A stretch of 64,000 bases of DNA from Trichoplax adhaerens (taxonomy: Eukaryota > Placozoa > Uniplacotomia > Trichoplacea > Trichoplacidae), in contig NW_002060954.1 of the NCBI RefSeq assembly GCF_000150275.1, positions 310,287 to 374,286 on the forward strand. Direction: 5' to 3'. Shown piece by piece: positions 44,501 through 57,652 of this stretch; within the stretch, counting starts at the first letter, position 1; every line of letters starts with the position of its first letter. A model generated the notes under the pieces. That model was not told the DNA's origin, did not search any database, and worked only from the letters and a program-made list of their open reading frames with translations. Made by a program: the position numbers and the translations under genes.

Positions 44501-47233
44501 TTTGAGTACCAATTACGATCTATTAATTATAATTTATGCTTTTGCAATATTTGCTTAATACTATGAATTTGTGGTAAACTCAATTGGTAGCATTCTTTGA
44601 TATAAATTGACAGCTAGATATATTTTTAAAATAAGTATTTGGGGGAATGTCAATTCTACTAGTTATTACCGTTGTAGTCAGAATATTTGAAAGTCAATGA
44701 CGACATTTATAATATGAAACTTTAGTTAAATGATAGATAACCATTCTTTAAATTTAATTACAATAGCAAGTTACTAGCCATTGCTGAAATGCAGCGGATT
44801 TTATGTTTTGAAAAATAGGCGAATCATACAATTAGAATTATAGCGCTTTTAAATCAAATGTTGATTACTAAATGATGCTTATAGAATCCCCCAAAAATAA
44901 AAATTGTCGCTTATAACTGTGACTAGTAAATGATGACCAATCTTTGATATCAACATTTAAACTAAATCTTTAAATCTCTTATTAAAGATATTTTTATCAC
45001 GTAGAATTTTTTATCTTATTGTTAAAATTACCATTAAACAATAATATAGGAACACAGACTATATTCTCTCATGAATTGCTACTTAAATATTAGTCTAGAT
45101 GGAAAATAAAATTTGACATCTTAATATTTACTGCTTTATTTTTTTACTGGAATAGGTTTAATGCGGTTTGTAAGTGCTTATAACGTAATTATTACTATTC
45201 TGAATAGTCTAAGCATCACATTTCGCTGTGTAAAGCGTTAATGTCCTGTATTATTAATATCGAAACATTATAAATCTATGGACATTTTGGTGTATCACTG
45301 AATACATTATTACTCTGATAAAAATTTAAACATCCTTAGTGATAATCCTGTCCGGTTAATTTTGATGGAATAAAATTTGAAAGTTTTTGATTCTAAAGTT
45401 TTACATTGTCAAGTAAATTTAAGAAATTGTAGTTATACTGTTTAAATTAATTGTATAATATCATAGCTACAGCAAGAATGAAATTAATGTTTTTTGTTCA
45501 GTTGATTTCTATATAGAAAATTTTTACGGTACCGTACCTTTTGTATGGGTTTAGTTATTATGAGATCAGATATAAATTGGGAAGCTAAAACAAATTATCT
45601 GATACAACTATAAATGTACTGTATATAATTGATTGTAAATACAAATGAAATTTTGGGATGGCTCTTTTCACTAGACTTTTGTTTTAAATTTGTTTGATAT
45701 TGATTTGCGAATTATCGTGGATTTCTAAATTTTAAAAGTTTCAACCTGGATACGAATAACTATTATTTATTGAACAAATTTGAATGCATTGTAAGTAATT
45801 CTGTGTTGGTCGATAATTATTCACTGAATATATTTACGCACATGATACTACGAAGTCTTATTGCTGTGTGTGTTAACTAAGTATTTTTTTGTATAAAATA
45901 TAATTAAAAAGGAATTATTGCAGATAGTTTAGAATCTATGAATTTAACTTTAAAGGAGAAACAACTGAAGTTTATTACACTAAAATTTGTAAAATTGTAG
46001 TGTTACTAGAAGTAATTATCGGTTAATCCAAGTTAGCTCAATTTAGGCATGAAAAATATGAGAAATTAAGGGTTCAACCAGCAACGTAAGTTTTAGTGCG
46101 TAGATTTTAGTCAAATTAGTACCTTTTTGAGAATATTATGCCCGTAAGGGGAATATACTTTATACTATATATGGCTACATTGAAAATTACGATACTCTAA
46201 CAATTAATAGTTAACGAAAGAGATATGCACATCCAGTTAATTTTAAGTCAACAAAATCTGCCTTCACAATAATTGCCTACAGGTTTGCATTTAAGTCACT
46301 TTTACTTAGTTCAATTTCTCTATGATTTTATAAAACAGATTTTAGGAACTATATTAATAATAAAGGTACTATAGTATACATTATTACTATACATCCAGGA
46401 TAGAATATAATAAACTTTTCAAAGATTTATGATAGTGGAAATTCCGCGATGAACAATTTAGGTAGGTATTCGTACAGTGAATGAAGACTAAAATTTTGTC
46501 TGTTTCGGAGTTAGATTTATGCTGGCGGAACAGAAAACGTTTGTATTTTAGAAATGCTTTTCCATCAAGGAGTTAAAAGTGCAATCAGTTATTTATAAGA
46601 TATTTTAAGTAATTTGTCAAACGAGAAACAAAATCCTTTGAAATCATTATATCAGTTGTTATTAGATATTAAGGTAACGTTAAGATCATTTTTAAACTAT
46701 TAATATTTTTATTAGTCATTCTAATACACTTAACTCCTATTAGTTCGAAATGACTGACTTGTTATAGATATAATCAACTAGATACCAATTATCTTAATAA
46801 ACTAAATAATAATTTCAGGTAGCGTTAGTAACAAAACTAAACAGTTACACCTATATAGAATAAATGGTATTAAACTTATAGGCATGCATCGATGCGACTG
46901 TGATGGATCAAATAATCCATTATCAATTATTATTGAGATTTTCAGTTTCAGTGCTTTCCAATTAAAGCTTCAAAACTTACCTGAACTCTCAGTTAAATTC
47001 ATTTGCTCCTTTGTTTTATAACTTGCTGTTTCCTCACTTATGGAATTAACTAAGCGGATCATCGATTCAGCAATAACTCCCATAATTGGAACAGTTACTA
47101 GAAGTAACATTTTCATTAAATATTCACGTCTTCCACGTCGTGTTAAGAAGTCATCCCGAAAAAACTTTTTACTGCTTCTGGTAATTTCCTGTGAAATAGC
47201 GGATCGACTATCCTCTTCTATTTCGTAAACCAT
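41553..47233 (-). CDS. Membrane guanylyl cyclase with NIT-type extracellular sensor
   Basis: Makes cGMP from GTP. Exons, 5' to 3': 46981-47233, 42953-44263, 42361-42459, 42049-42140, 41553-41663, for 1866 nt and 621 residues. An N-terminal cytosolic segment is followed by TM1 (about 41-59). The extracellular helical region (about 65-335) opens with [12 protein letters not shown], the LQxERG signature of NIT (nitrate/nitrite-sensing) domains. TM2 spans about 339-364, then a signalling helix and the class III cyclase domain from about 420. Metal-binding Asp425 (FSDIVGFT) and Asp469 (GDAY), guanine-selecting Glu465 and Cys537 (YCLFGD), and Arg548 are all present, so it should be an active guanylyl cyclase. 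There is no kinase-homology domain. Joining exons 2 and 3 requires an unusual GC donor. The ligand is unknown; nitrate or nitrite is suggested by the domain name only. Confidence 0.93.
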
Positions 47234-50200
47234 ATCTAATTGCTAGATATGGTTATCTTCAGTGATAAGTTTTGAGGAATATAACTAACACCGCTGACTT
47301 AACTGAGGTATTTTTTGACTTTTCTTTATGTTGTCCTCTGCCTATATATACGTATAGTACAATATATCAGTTAATTTAAGCGAAATAACTTCGTTAAAAA
47401 GTAGATGCATGTCTGATTATACAAGAAAATCTATACGTTTATTTTACTTCTATTCTAAAATATCTATATAAGGAAAAGACTCTACGATATTATTTGTAGA
47501 TATAAAGACAATTAGGCAATACGTATAAGCACACCTGCATCCATGAAAACAGGGACAAGAATAAATTATTGCAGATTGTTTCGATACCTATTATAGTGAG
47601 TATTTTATGTTATCAGGCTTTTATTAGCATTTTCTTTACTTTGACAAGGAATATTAAGTTGAAAAGAGTAGTCGTTACGGTCTAATGAGCTATTATAATT
47701 AGGCAACTGATATTAAAATAATTTAATTTATGTATTGACGAAGACATAGATAATAATGAGAATGGCCACTAATTTCAGATTAAAAGAAAATTCTTTAGGC
47801 ATTTGTGACAGTGTTATATACTGTATTAGATTAGAAATATCTATGTTAGGATAATTCTGTTAGCCTATCCTTATTTAGTTAACTTCTAATTTGGATATAC
47901 TGTGTTTTAATATATCACTGACTTTTTATGACAGTGACACATATACACATACTGAAATTAATAGTTATAATAGGGAATGCAAATCATCTACTTACAGTTC
48001 GAATCATTGTGATTATAACTTACTTATGGTAGATTGTAAATTATCATGGAAATGTTCTATGATAGGACATGTCGTAATCTGACTATTCTGTATTAGTAAT
48101 CAGATGTCTATGTTCATAAATACTGTTGTCTGCATTAAGGGAGCAGTAGCTAAAATTAATATCTAATTCAGTAAATGATTCCAAAGTTAATCGTACTAAC
48201 TATGACTCATGAACTATTGAGGAAGAGTATATAAATGCAGTATATCGCGTAATAAAGTCGATTCTCAGACTTAGTGTTTAACGTAAAATACGAGACGTCC
48301 AAGTCTTTGTGTAGTCTGCTAGTAGAGCAAAAGTGTTTCTGATAGTGCAGATATCGTTCCTTGATACGTGGTTCAATGAATTGACTTATTGATCGTACAT
48401 TACGTTATCTTGTTGCAAAGCTGTTTTGTGATAGCATTGTTCACGTGACATATTTTAAAATATAGCTGTCATTCGGCTTCTTTCAATAAAATTTTAAAAT
48501 AAAGTTGGAAAGAAGTGGGATAATATCGTTATAAGAATCTAGAGATACAGGATACCGCGAATGATCTCGTGCTGCAGCAGATATATGCTATTCATAAATG
48601 GTTATATCGTGTATATAGTGTATGCAAATATCATTGCAGGCGATTGATGAAGTGCATAATCAGTGTATAACGTGATTTATTTGTACCTTTTGAAACTTCT
48701 TATTTATATGTAATTTTAATACCATGTTATAGTCGTCTTCAATAAAATCGATAACGGTCTTAAATTTAACACTTCAGTAGTCATCATATAATATTAGATA
48801 TCTTGATATAGTGACTGTACTATAATATGTAGTCTCATCAGTATTTAAATTGAGATGCTATTATTGATACGTGAATGAGTGTAGAAATAGTTTCACATTA
48901 CTTCTATACCACAACCGTATATTTCATATTGAATGTCAATCTATTGCATTTTTTTATTATCCACAAATACAGTATATATCTTTTTCCATCTATGACTCTT
49001 GCTACAATTAAGAAAACGTATTCAAAGTCCAAATAAATTTAAAAGACTTCAAAGAATGCCATAACAAAAAATCTAAGAAATTTATTTTTCTGTGATTTCC
49101 AGTTGATTATATTATAGTCGCAGAGTTTGTAGTGTATATTTACACGGTACTATAATGAATCACCCCATGGTTCCTAATCAATAGAAATTTAAAATAGTGA
49201 ATGTAATAAAATATCTATGCTATCATCTAAAAATCTAAAACAAAGGGTTCTCTAATATTAAATTAAACTAAGAACAAAAGAAATGTCACCAGCGGGTAAT
49301 GAGATCAATCTTATTTTAATGACAATTTCTAAATTAACGTCCTGCTATTATTTTTATCGCTGTTCTTTTCTGAATAACATGATGAGAAATCATTAGATAC
49401 ATAAATCTAATAATAGCTACAGGATGTTAATTTATTGGTTTCATTTACGATTATCATAATTATAATAAATCTAAATAAATGTTTGAGAAAAAGATCGAAC
49501 CAGATACGCTACGAAGCATGTTTGACCGCATGTAAACAAGTTTATAAGATGTATAAATAGATTTTTAATAGCGTAATACTTCTTTTAATGATAGCCACCA
49601 GAAAAGCCTAAAATAAATCTGAATCGGTTCACGAAAGAGTGATTTGTAAAATTAACACGGGATAAAGCTATATCAGTCCAATTGTAAAATGGGTGCTTGC
49701 TAAGAAATTCTTAAGCTAGCTAACATACTTAAATTCAGCCCCTTATAACAGTACGATAATTCAGATAGCTTGACAATTAATTTTATCAATTATATTCTAT
49801 CTAAAAGATCTATTAATAAATGAAATTAAGTAGCACAATATCAGATAAGGATAGAACATCGCATTATCTTAAAATATAATAGCATTTCGTCTATTTCTTT
49901 ATTTCTATCTCCCATATTAGTGATTACCATTGGTAAAAGACTTCTTATCACTAGAAACATATAATAAGTAAATTCATAATTAATTAATAATACATACTAT
50001 ATATAAGCCCGTCTATAGGATTTTGGTTAATTAAGTGATTACTACGAGCGTATTATGTAGCATTCAATTTTGCAAGAATTTTATTAAAAGCTTCTTTGAT
50101 GTACTCGCATAGTAACTGTTTTAATAGTAAGTACATTTAAATACCGTATATCTTCAAAACTAAGTATACTTATCGTACCTAGTTTCGATTAAAAAAATTA

Positions 50201-50713
50201 TTACATTGCACTGTATGAGACTTACTAGTTTGCTACAATCAATTACTATTTACAACATAGGCAACATCTTATCACTGTAATATCTCCCCCTTAAGAGGTA
50301 CTAAAGTATGAGTTGTTTGAGTTATTCGTGCTCTCAAGGACAAAAAATAGATCATAGTTTGTGATATTCTCCGTATACAGTTATGTTAACATATCTTTAA
50401 CTAAGAAAAACGTGTATGACCGAAATCAATCTAATGGTCACATCATATTACATGCAAAGGCACTTAAAACTTTGTTAGTAATGTCAGAAAAGTCCAAATC
50501 TGGACCAGGACGCAAAATGCTATCCGACCTAGACAATCAGCAGACATTACTTTGGACTCCTAGTTATATTAATCAATGTCCGAAACCAATTGGAATTTAA
50601 TGATTGTTACTACTGCATAGCGTATGCAGTCATAGCGCAGGAATTGATTCTTAAAAGGAATCTTGCAACGTATAAGCTTACAGATGTATAGCATGTCTAA
50701 ATGAGGTGTTAAA
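47234..50713. other. Intergenic, no recognised gene
   Basis: About 3.5 kb upstream of the guanylyl cyclase and downstream of MRM3. A 79-codon frame at 50361-50600 (+) has no motif and no supporting splice context. No dense TACAG cluster is present. No RNA gene was recognised. Confidence 0.5.
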
Positions 50714-51856
50714 TTAACAAGATTTTAGATAGTGCCTTTTCGCATCCATCTGCCGAGAAGCTTCGAACAATATTATACTTGCTGCAGTAGCGACATTTAA
50801 GCTCTGAATCCGATGACAGAGAGGAATTGTTATACGTTGTGTAATATCACAACATTCAGTCACAGATGCGGTAGTATTGAGTTTAAAGCCATGCGCTTCG
50901 TTTCCAATAGCCAATAAAGCTCCTGACTTGTGTGTCCAATCAATGTCGTAATAAGGAACTAATTTTTTTTCATTTGAAATATGAGAAGTGGAACGAGTAT
51001 TTTGTAAGTATTGGTATTGGTCTCGCATACATTCAGCTAGATAAAAGTTCATGGATTTTAATGCCTTAGAACAACTGATTTGACCCCAAGTGATGTCGTA
51101 ATAGATAGGAAGCTGAAATTGACTGCCAGAGGCTGATCTCATAACTTTTGGCTGCCAAGGATCGGCACAGCCATGAGTTAAAATAACTGAACTGCAGTTA
51201 GCGGCGGCAGCACTTCGAATGATATTGCCAAGATTTCCAGGATCTCTAACGTTATCGCAGATTAGTGTTACCGGTAAGAGTTCTTTATCACTAGCCATTG
51301 ATATTTCATCGAAAGAAGATGTTTTAGGCTTAAAAAATAAAGCAGCTACCCCACGATTCGTTTGCACGGAAGTCATGGAATTTAAATACCATTTAGGAAT
51401 CTTGCAGAGACACTCATCAGATATGTCAAAGATATACTCAGAAAAGTGCTCATCGAATATGTTATCATTAGAATAAAAAAAGGTATGTAATTGCAAACCC
51501 GCGTTAAAAGCTTCCTTTATAACGTTAAGACCATCTATTAAAATTATAGAAGATTTCTTGTTATTTCTGTTTAGTACGCGTTTTGCCAATCTATTATTTT
51601 GCAAAGGAGGGTGTGTAAACAGTATGTATACGTTTACAAATATTAGTAACGACTACGAATTTAGCTAAATTAAGTATCTCAAAATTTGCATCAAATTTTA
51701 ATGTATGTGGTAGCTGCTAGTTCAAGGGTAGAGTTGAAAGACTTACTTGACTTTTTCTAGAGCTTCGATACTCAGTAATCGTCTCGATTCCGGGCGAATA
51801 GTTATCCGACTAAAAGTACGAGTACCACTGCACAGTATCTTGATTCCTTGCTGCAT
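50714..51856 (-). CDS. MRM3: Mitochondrial rRNA 2'-O-methyltransferase MRM3 (SPOUT/TrmH family)
   Basis: SAM-dependent enzyme that methylates the ribose of a guanosine in the large mitochondrial rRNA during ribosome assembly. Exons are 51747-51856 and 50714-51590, for 987 nt and 328 residues. The N-terminal exon is rich in Arg/Ser/Thr and starts MQQGIKILCSGTRTFSR, suiting a mitochondrial presequence. The three SpoU motifs are intact: NVRDPGNLGNIIRSAA (about 150-164), IGNEAHG (about 265-271) and IPLCHRIQSLNVATAAS (about 292-308). The start is the ATG at 51856, in frame with the first exon and upstream of the conserved RRLLSIEALEKVK. Small TACTG/TACAG palindromes lie directly upstream (51857-51885). 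MRM3 rather than MRM1 is chosen from the overall pattern of the recognition and catalytic domains. Confidence 0.88.
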
Positions 51857-53749
51857 AGTACAGCACTGTACTGTATAGTACCCGGTTATGTCTTTCGATT
51901 AAAGATTGTTATAGATCATTTCTGCAGTAAACTGTGAATTACTGTTTGCCGAATTTTCATTTAACCCTATCGAACTTATCTGAGCCTATCAATCAGAATT
52001 TAATGACCAGAAGTAGAATCCTGGTAGTGAGGTACTGTACACTGTACATCATTTGTAAAAATCGTTTAAGTTGTCCTTCTATCCGTATCGCCCACGATTT
52101 TGCTAGTTTTCTATTAGAGATACAGTGAAAAGGATTTGCCAAAATTGACATTAAGTTCTGAGTATTACTGCTATAAAAGCACCCAAATTTCACAATCATA
52201 TACTGCAGTAGATATATATTCTTCACATTTCAATCAGCATTGCCTCGTTTTCAAAATGCTAAATCAAGCCACCATTCTGCTGTGGCCTTCGAAAATTGTA
52301 TTTCCAAACCTTATATATTGGACTTAGGTATACCTTTTAGTATTACCGCGCTGCTTCGTAAAATGAAGACGGGAATAGTAATGCTCGTAAGCGAGACAGT
52401 CTCCTTTTATGTAGTGACTATGCCTGTACCTTTTCATGGACTACTAGAAGAAAAGTTAAAGGTCCATGATCTTACTTTGTACATTTACCTAGCTGGCACA
52501 ACTTATTGAACTAGTATCACAGTACTTGACGGTTATGTATGCTATGTCAAGTCATAACAAAGTATGATTGTGCAAATACAAAAAAACGGACGAAGATACG
52601 TGCTGTGAAGGCACTGAATAATAGTTGTATACCAATTGTACATAGTCAAGAAAAGCTTTTAAACGCGGATCCGGAGCTCCACTGCTGAATGGTCTGTGAC
52701 TCTGTGTTATATCTTTATTCATAGTTAGTCAAGACTATCGTCATCGCAGACACATAGTCTCGTATGGACGTACGGTATGCGGTGTCTCATTGCATTTAAT
52801 TAATATTATTATTGTTGCAGTCTGCAGTATAGTATTATTACAATTATCATTATTATTATTATTACACACAACAGTCTGCATCACTAGAATGGCGATGATT
52901 AGAATGAGTAGTGATCACAAATCGATAATTTTGATTAAACAGTCTAGCCATTACTAAATGTAGCAGTCGTCAGCAAACCTCATTACTTTGTGTACTGTAA
53001 CAGCAAGTGCCACGTTATTCATACGATACGGATACATTCATTGATGATCGTTACAAAAATTCAAATAACAGAATAACGCATACGTATGTTATTGACAGGA
53101 GTAAATATATACATATACGATTACGCTTGAACAATAAAAACGTTAGTAACGTTCCGTAACATACTCGTATACAAGGTAATTATAGAAAGCAAACGCTACA
53201 GGTCTTATTATTCGAAATAATAAGTTAAAATTATTATATATGTGCGCTACATATGTATCATGTATACTATATACGATAGTGCGGTCCCGTACTGTCTCAT
53301 ATCGGCAAACTTTTATATATCGATTTTAGAAACAAAAATTTATAGAATACAAGTACTACTATAGATTATTACCCACTAATACCCAGTCGATTCACGCTAA
53401 TAACTTTAGAAAACTAAACGTTAAACCAATAGATATAGGTCTTACCGTGGGTACTGCATACAACAATAGAAAGAAGCGATATTTCATATAATTGTTATTA
53501 AAATTAACGATTACTGTAAATTGATTTTGTAATTACGACTGACCGACACAACCGATATATTGGCCAGTTTTCAGCCTGCGGAGTAGCCACCGAACTTTAA
53601 ATTAACTAAATACTCATATGTACTTATAAAAAATGATTCTGTACAAGATAACTTGTAACATAATATTTACTATTGATTCTACGTATCTTGAATACTGTAC
53701 ATTAACTGAAAATGTTATCCGGAGCGGCTTAGAATGAATTCCGTGATAA
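51857..53749. other. Intergenic between MRM3 start and NUDT9 end
   Basis: Small TACTG/TACAG palindromes near 51860-51885 and 52030-52045, and dispersed repeat copy B at 52700-52880. Overlapping short plus-strand frames at 52136-52509 show no motif and are treated as chance. Confidence 0.5.
52700..52880. repeat. Dispersed repeat, copy B
   Basis: Partner of 23985-24150, same orientation. It shares tatatctttatt, attattattgttgcag, attattacaatta and ttacacacaaca blocks, separated by (ATT)n of variable length. Confidence 0.6.
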
Positions 53750-56700
53750 TTAGTAGTATGCCCCATGCAATCTTGCTACTGCCATTATAAAATCATTATG
53801 GTTGGCGTAGAGGTCAAGTTTATGGTCGACTTCCAGCCATGCTACGTCTCCAGCGTCGTCTCCCGCTTTTAATTTAAAGTGACTGAAAGCAGAATCACTA
53901 TCGTCGTGGAAATTCACCACCGTAGTTTCCATCCAAGCATTATCGGTATTACGTGGATCGTCCACGTAGCCTTTATATATCTGTGAAAGAAAGTACGTGA
54001 ATAGTTTATAGTATTTTTGTAGATATTTAAACAAAAAATAAGTAGTTTACTGTTAGCAAATTGATTTCGTACCTGTTTACCGCCACTGCTAAATAATTGA
54101 TGAAGCATTTTTTCAATTTCTTTCTTTTCGACTTCAGATGCTTCCAAACTGTTCATTGCTTCCTCTCCAAATTCCTTTTTTAATGTTACTGTCACAGTAT
54201 CTCCAGCTTCGACCATGCCCTAAATGACATTTGACCCAGTATAAAAAAATCATTTATTCAACATGCCTATTCCAGTAGTGACCTCAGATGTCAGAATGTG
54301 AGTAATCCTCATAAAAATTCTATGCTTTTCTCTCTATGTTGTTTACTTAATCGTATCGTTTGTTAACTAATCTACGAACCCATCGAAATGAGAAATGATT
54401 TTCCAAGGTTACACTAAATGTTTCGTATGGATATGAACAGACACTTACAAATATAGTGAAACGCATGATATAGTATATGATCATTACTGTTTAGAGCAAG
54501 TCTCACTATTGAATGACATCTAGTATTAATGTACAGGATATATTTTAAACTTTATACTGAATATGGTAAATATCAAAATTTAATTTCGTAAAAATGGATC
54601 TTAATTTAATCCTACAAAGAATTTCTTCGAGTTTATATCAAAATCATCTGTTGTTGTAGTATTCCTTACTCATTCTGTTTAGGCGTTAAATATAAGTCAT
54701 ACAGTATTTCAATTAGTAAAAATTGTAGATTTTCATTGAATACCAATTGCAACAACTTTAGTAAATTACTTCATTAGAAACGTGCTATAATTATAATTAT
54801 ACCGGTAATTGAATTTTATGGGTATGTTAATCTTATCTTTTACACACTTACACCAGGTAAAGCCCATTGACCATTATCTTGCCTTTTGATCGCAACAAAT
54901 TCTAACACGGGATTATCATTATAAGAAACCACATTACCATCGTCATCGCGCTTCCATCTGTAGCAGTAATATATTTCGAATAGTTAAATTAATATTGTAG
55001 CTACAGTACAGTAATACCAATGGAAATGAAACGACATGTGGATAGGCAATACAGTTTGTATACGTGGGTATTATAACTTCTTCATAAGATACCATATCAT
55101 GGTAGATTATCTTATAGGCAGGTATTATGTCCTATATTACATATGTTGCACTTCACATAATATTCTGTTTTATCAAGTCATAAACGATAACGCATCTGAC
55201 CTAGTAGTGATGGGGTCTGCCGCATGATTTGGTCCCCATCTCCCCAAAACTCCACGCCCTCTAATACCGGTTCTGCCTATAGGATTTCTTTTAAATGGAG
55301 GATATACAAGTGATTGTATTATTTGATGCCTATATTTTATTTGTTAGTTTGTTCTTATATATAACAACGATGACATGGTAGCTCAATAAAATTTCTAATA
55401 AATGATTAGATTTATAAGCAAGTTTCTGTGATAGTATTTGTAACTCCTTAACTAGCATGGTACACAAGTAACACTATATAAAGATCATAGAGATATAAAA
55501 GTACTTCTATGATTAGGATATAAATGCAATAAGCAATCTGAGCTGACATGCCTTACCTCGGTATTCCGTCAATTAAAGAATAATCTCCAAAGCCACTTTT
55601 TCTATCCACATTACCATCAATTGAATTAAACTTGAGAAAATTTTCTGAATTAGTAGGTCTACAATAGTTATATAATTGGAACAACTTTAGGCAGATACCT
55701 TATATAGTTATTCAATCGCGTTTACATTTAATTAATAAACGTTCCTTCAGATAGATCCCGATAATATACTGTACATGCCGTGTATACTTTGTTATTTATT
55801 TTTTAACTTTGAAAAAATGCAATAAGTAATTGCAATAATTTTAGCCAGATACCTTACGTGCATGTAGCTATTCCATACTGCGCGTTTACTTGTATTAAAC
55901 GTTTAATAAGCGGTATACTACCGCTATAAGCCGTGTACTGTACACTGAGTACTCTACTGTATAGTACGTTTTTTTTAACTTTTAAAATAATGGCTTTGAG
56001 TACGTTGTGAAATACTGTACTAGCACAAGAGAGAAAAATAGTGAATCGACCTACTGTAGATGGCAACTAATTATTTATAGCTGCTATAATTTTGCAACTA
56101 TTCTGAAGCGCAAAATGAGGCTGTTTTGACTGAGCCTCTAATTTTTGAAGGCAACGCTGAGTAACTGTGCTTATTGTGTTTATTGATGCACAATTTAGCT
56201 ATGGTAGATAAATTTCGGGTTTTGACCATAACTTATATAGCATAGTAATACTGTTGTAATACTAGTCTTCCAAGGATTATGTGTTTGAATATTTTTATAT
56301 CATACTGTAGTACTGTATTAAGCATGAGTGTATTAGATTGAGATGTATTTTGCTTTCTTGTTGCAATTAACCGTGGACTAAAACTGGAAATACATGAGTC
56401 TCCTCATCAAAGAAATGAAATTGGAATTGCTTAAAACAAATTGTGAGACTTTAGAGCGATTACAAGTGTGAGGATTTCGTGCACTACGGTGCATGACTTA
56501 CAGTACGTTATTCCATGCTCGTATTTTAAAAAAAAAACGAATACTGTGTTAATCTCGTTTCAGGGAATAGCTTAAGCTTGAGGAGTAAAAAACTCCTTCT
56601 TAACAGCGATAAAATAGAGATATAAACTAGAATCATAGAAATTTACATGAGCTACAACCTTATCTCGACATCTGCCCAGGGAGGCATTGCTAAGACACTA

Positions 56701-56873
56701 GAAGATGTGAAATCTATAGGACTGTATTCCAGCCATTCAACCGCCCAATCGACTTTATCATCTGGTACAGGAAATCGTTGAATATCTGATTTCGGATAAA
56801 TTGACTGTCGAGCTTTTCGGTGTAACGGCTTTCGCGTAGAGGTCATTATTTGCTGAAAGCACCTTTTAATCAT
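53750..56873 (-). CDS. NUDT9: ADP-ribose pyrophosphatase NUDT9
   Basis: Nudix hydrolase that splits ADP-ribose into AMP and ribose 5-phosphate. Exons, 5' to 3': 56659-56873, 55557-55658, 55201-55287, 54852-54957, 54073-54219, 53750-53980. The chain is 888 nt, or 295 residues. Conserved segments are [16 protein letters not shown]-like (exon 3), [17 protein letters not shown], a Nudix box reading GMVEAGD to KEFGEE (171-190), and [13 protein letters not shown] with AGDDAG near the C-terminus. The catalytic glutamates of the box are kept, which favours an active NUDT9 over the impaired NUDT9-H domain of TRPM2. The Arg that normally precedes the first Glu is Lys. The start ATG is followed by a second at codon 10. 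The gene is divergent with DPH1 (780 bp) across a palindromic repeat cluster. Confidence 0.94.
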
Positions 56874-57652
56874 ATATTTTACGGTAATCTATACAAGTTT
56901 GAAACGATAACAGGAGTAATGGAGGATAATATAAAAATAACGCAGTAACCAAGCGATAAATGCAGCTTACTGTGAGCAGCGTTTCTGTCCCGACGGGATA
57001 GACTAAAATTCGGACTTGTCAAACCTAGTAATATAGTTGTTAACATACTACAGTACAGACTACAGTAATGGACTACACTACTACAGTAATGTACAGTACA
57101 AGATCTAAGCTGTTTACGCTATACTATTTACCTGTCAACAGGCTCAGAGATCGCTATATAAATGAGCGCATCAGAACAACAACAGAATATATTACACAGT
57201 ACCGTACACTACTGTACAGTGTACAGTACTGTACACCACCGTGTACAGTATTAAAACACCAGTACAATGTACTGTACAGTACAGTATTTTAGTACAGTAG
57301 TCCATCCTAAATTTTGTACTGTACTGTACAGTGTTCAGTACAGACTTCATTACAGTACAGTACTGTAGAGTACAGTACTGTATAGTGTAATGTACAGTAC
57401 TGTACTGTACACTGTACAGTACAGTATACTGCAGTCAGGATTATTACAGACTATCGTAGATTTGAGGTTTTCTTTTAGGTTTTGCAGAGAAATCTTTACG
57501 CAGTTCCAGAAGCGAATTTACTTCTTTGTGTTATATTGTATTATAGTTAAACATCTAAGCATTTATTCTCATTGGTAAATACGGAAGGTATTATACAGTA
57601 CCGCAGTATAACATTGATATTACAGTAATATTTTGACAAAGGTGATCCTTTT
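56874..57652. promoter_or_regulatory. Divergent NUDT9-DPH1 intergenic region
   Basis: 779 bp between the two start codons. About half is the TACAG/TACTG repeat described separately. Both promoters must lie here or in the first exons. No TATA box stands out from the AT-rich background. Confidence 0.5.
57045..57430. repeat. (TACAG)n/(TACTG)n palindrome cluster between NUDT9 and DPH1
   Basis: Repeated TACTGTACAGTA, TACAGTACTGTA and extended alternating blocks, densest at 57185-57430. Same family as 5595-5865 and 36890-38320. A further small group lies in DPH1 intron 1 (about 58040-58085) and another in NUDT9 intron 1 (about 55930-55965). Confidence 0.9.

Noticed and set aside
50361-50600. 79-codon plus-strand frame upstream of MRM3's 3' end
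   Set aside because: No recognised domain or splice partner; consistent with a chance open frame.
51219-51476. 85-codon plus-strand frame
   Set aside because: Antisense shadow of the MRM3 coding exon.
52136-52509. Two overlapping plus-strand frames of 63 and 89 codons
   Set aside because: No family motif, no linked exons and composition like the surrounding intergenic DNA; a broken old gene cannot be fully excluded.
53750-56873. Reading the NUDT9 gene as the C-terminal part of a TRPM2 channel
   Set aside because: A complete start-to-stop chain of 295 residues exists, the catalytic glutamates are intact, and no channel segments lie upstream, where the divergent DPH1 promoter is found.
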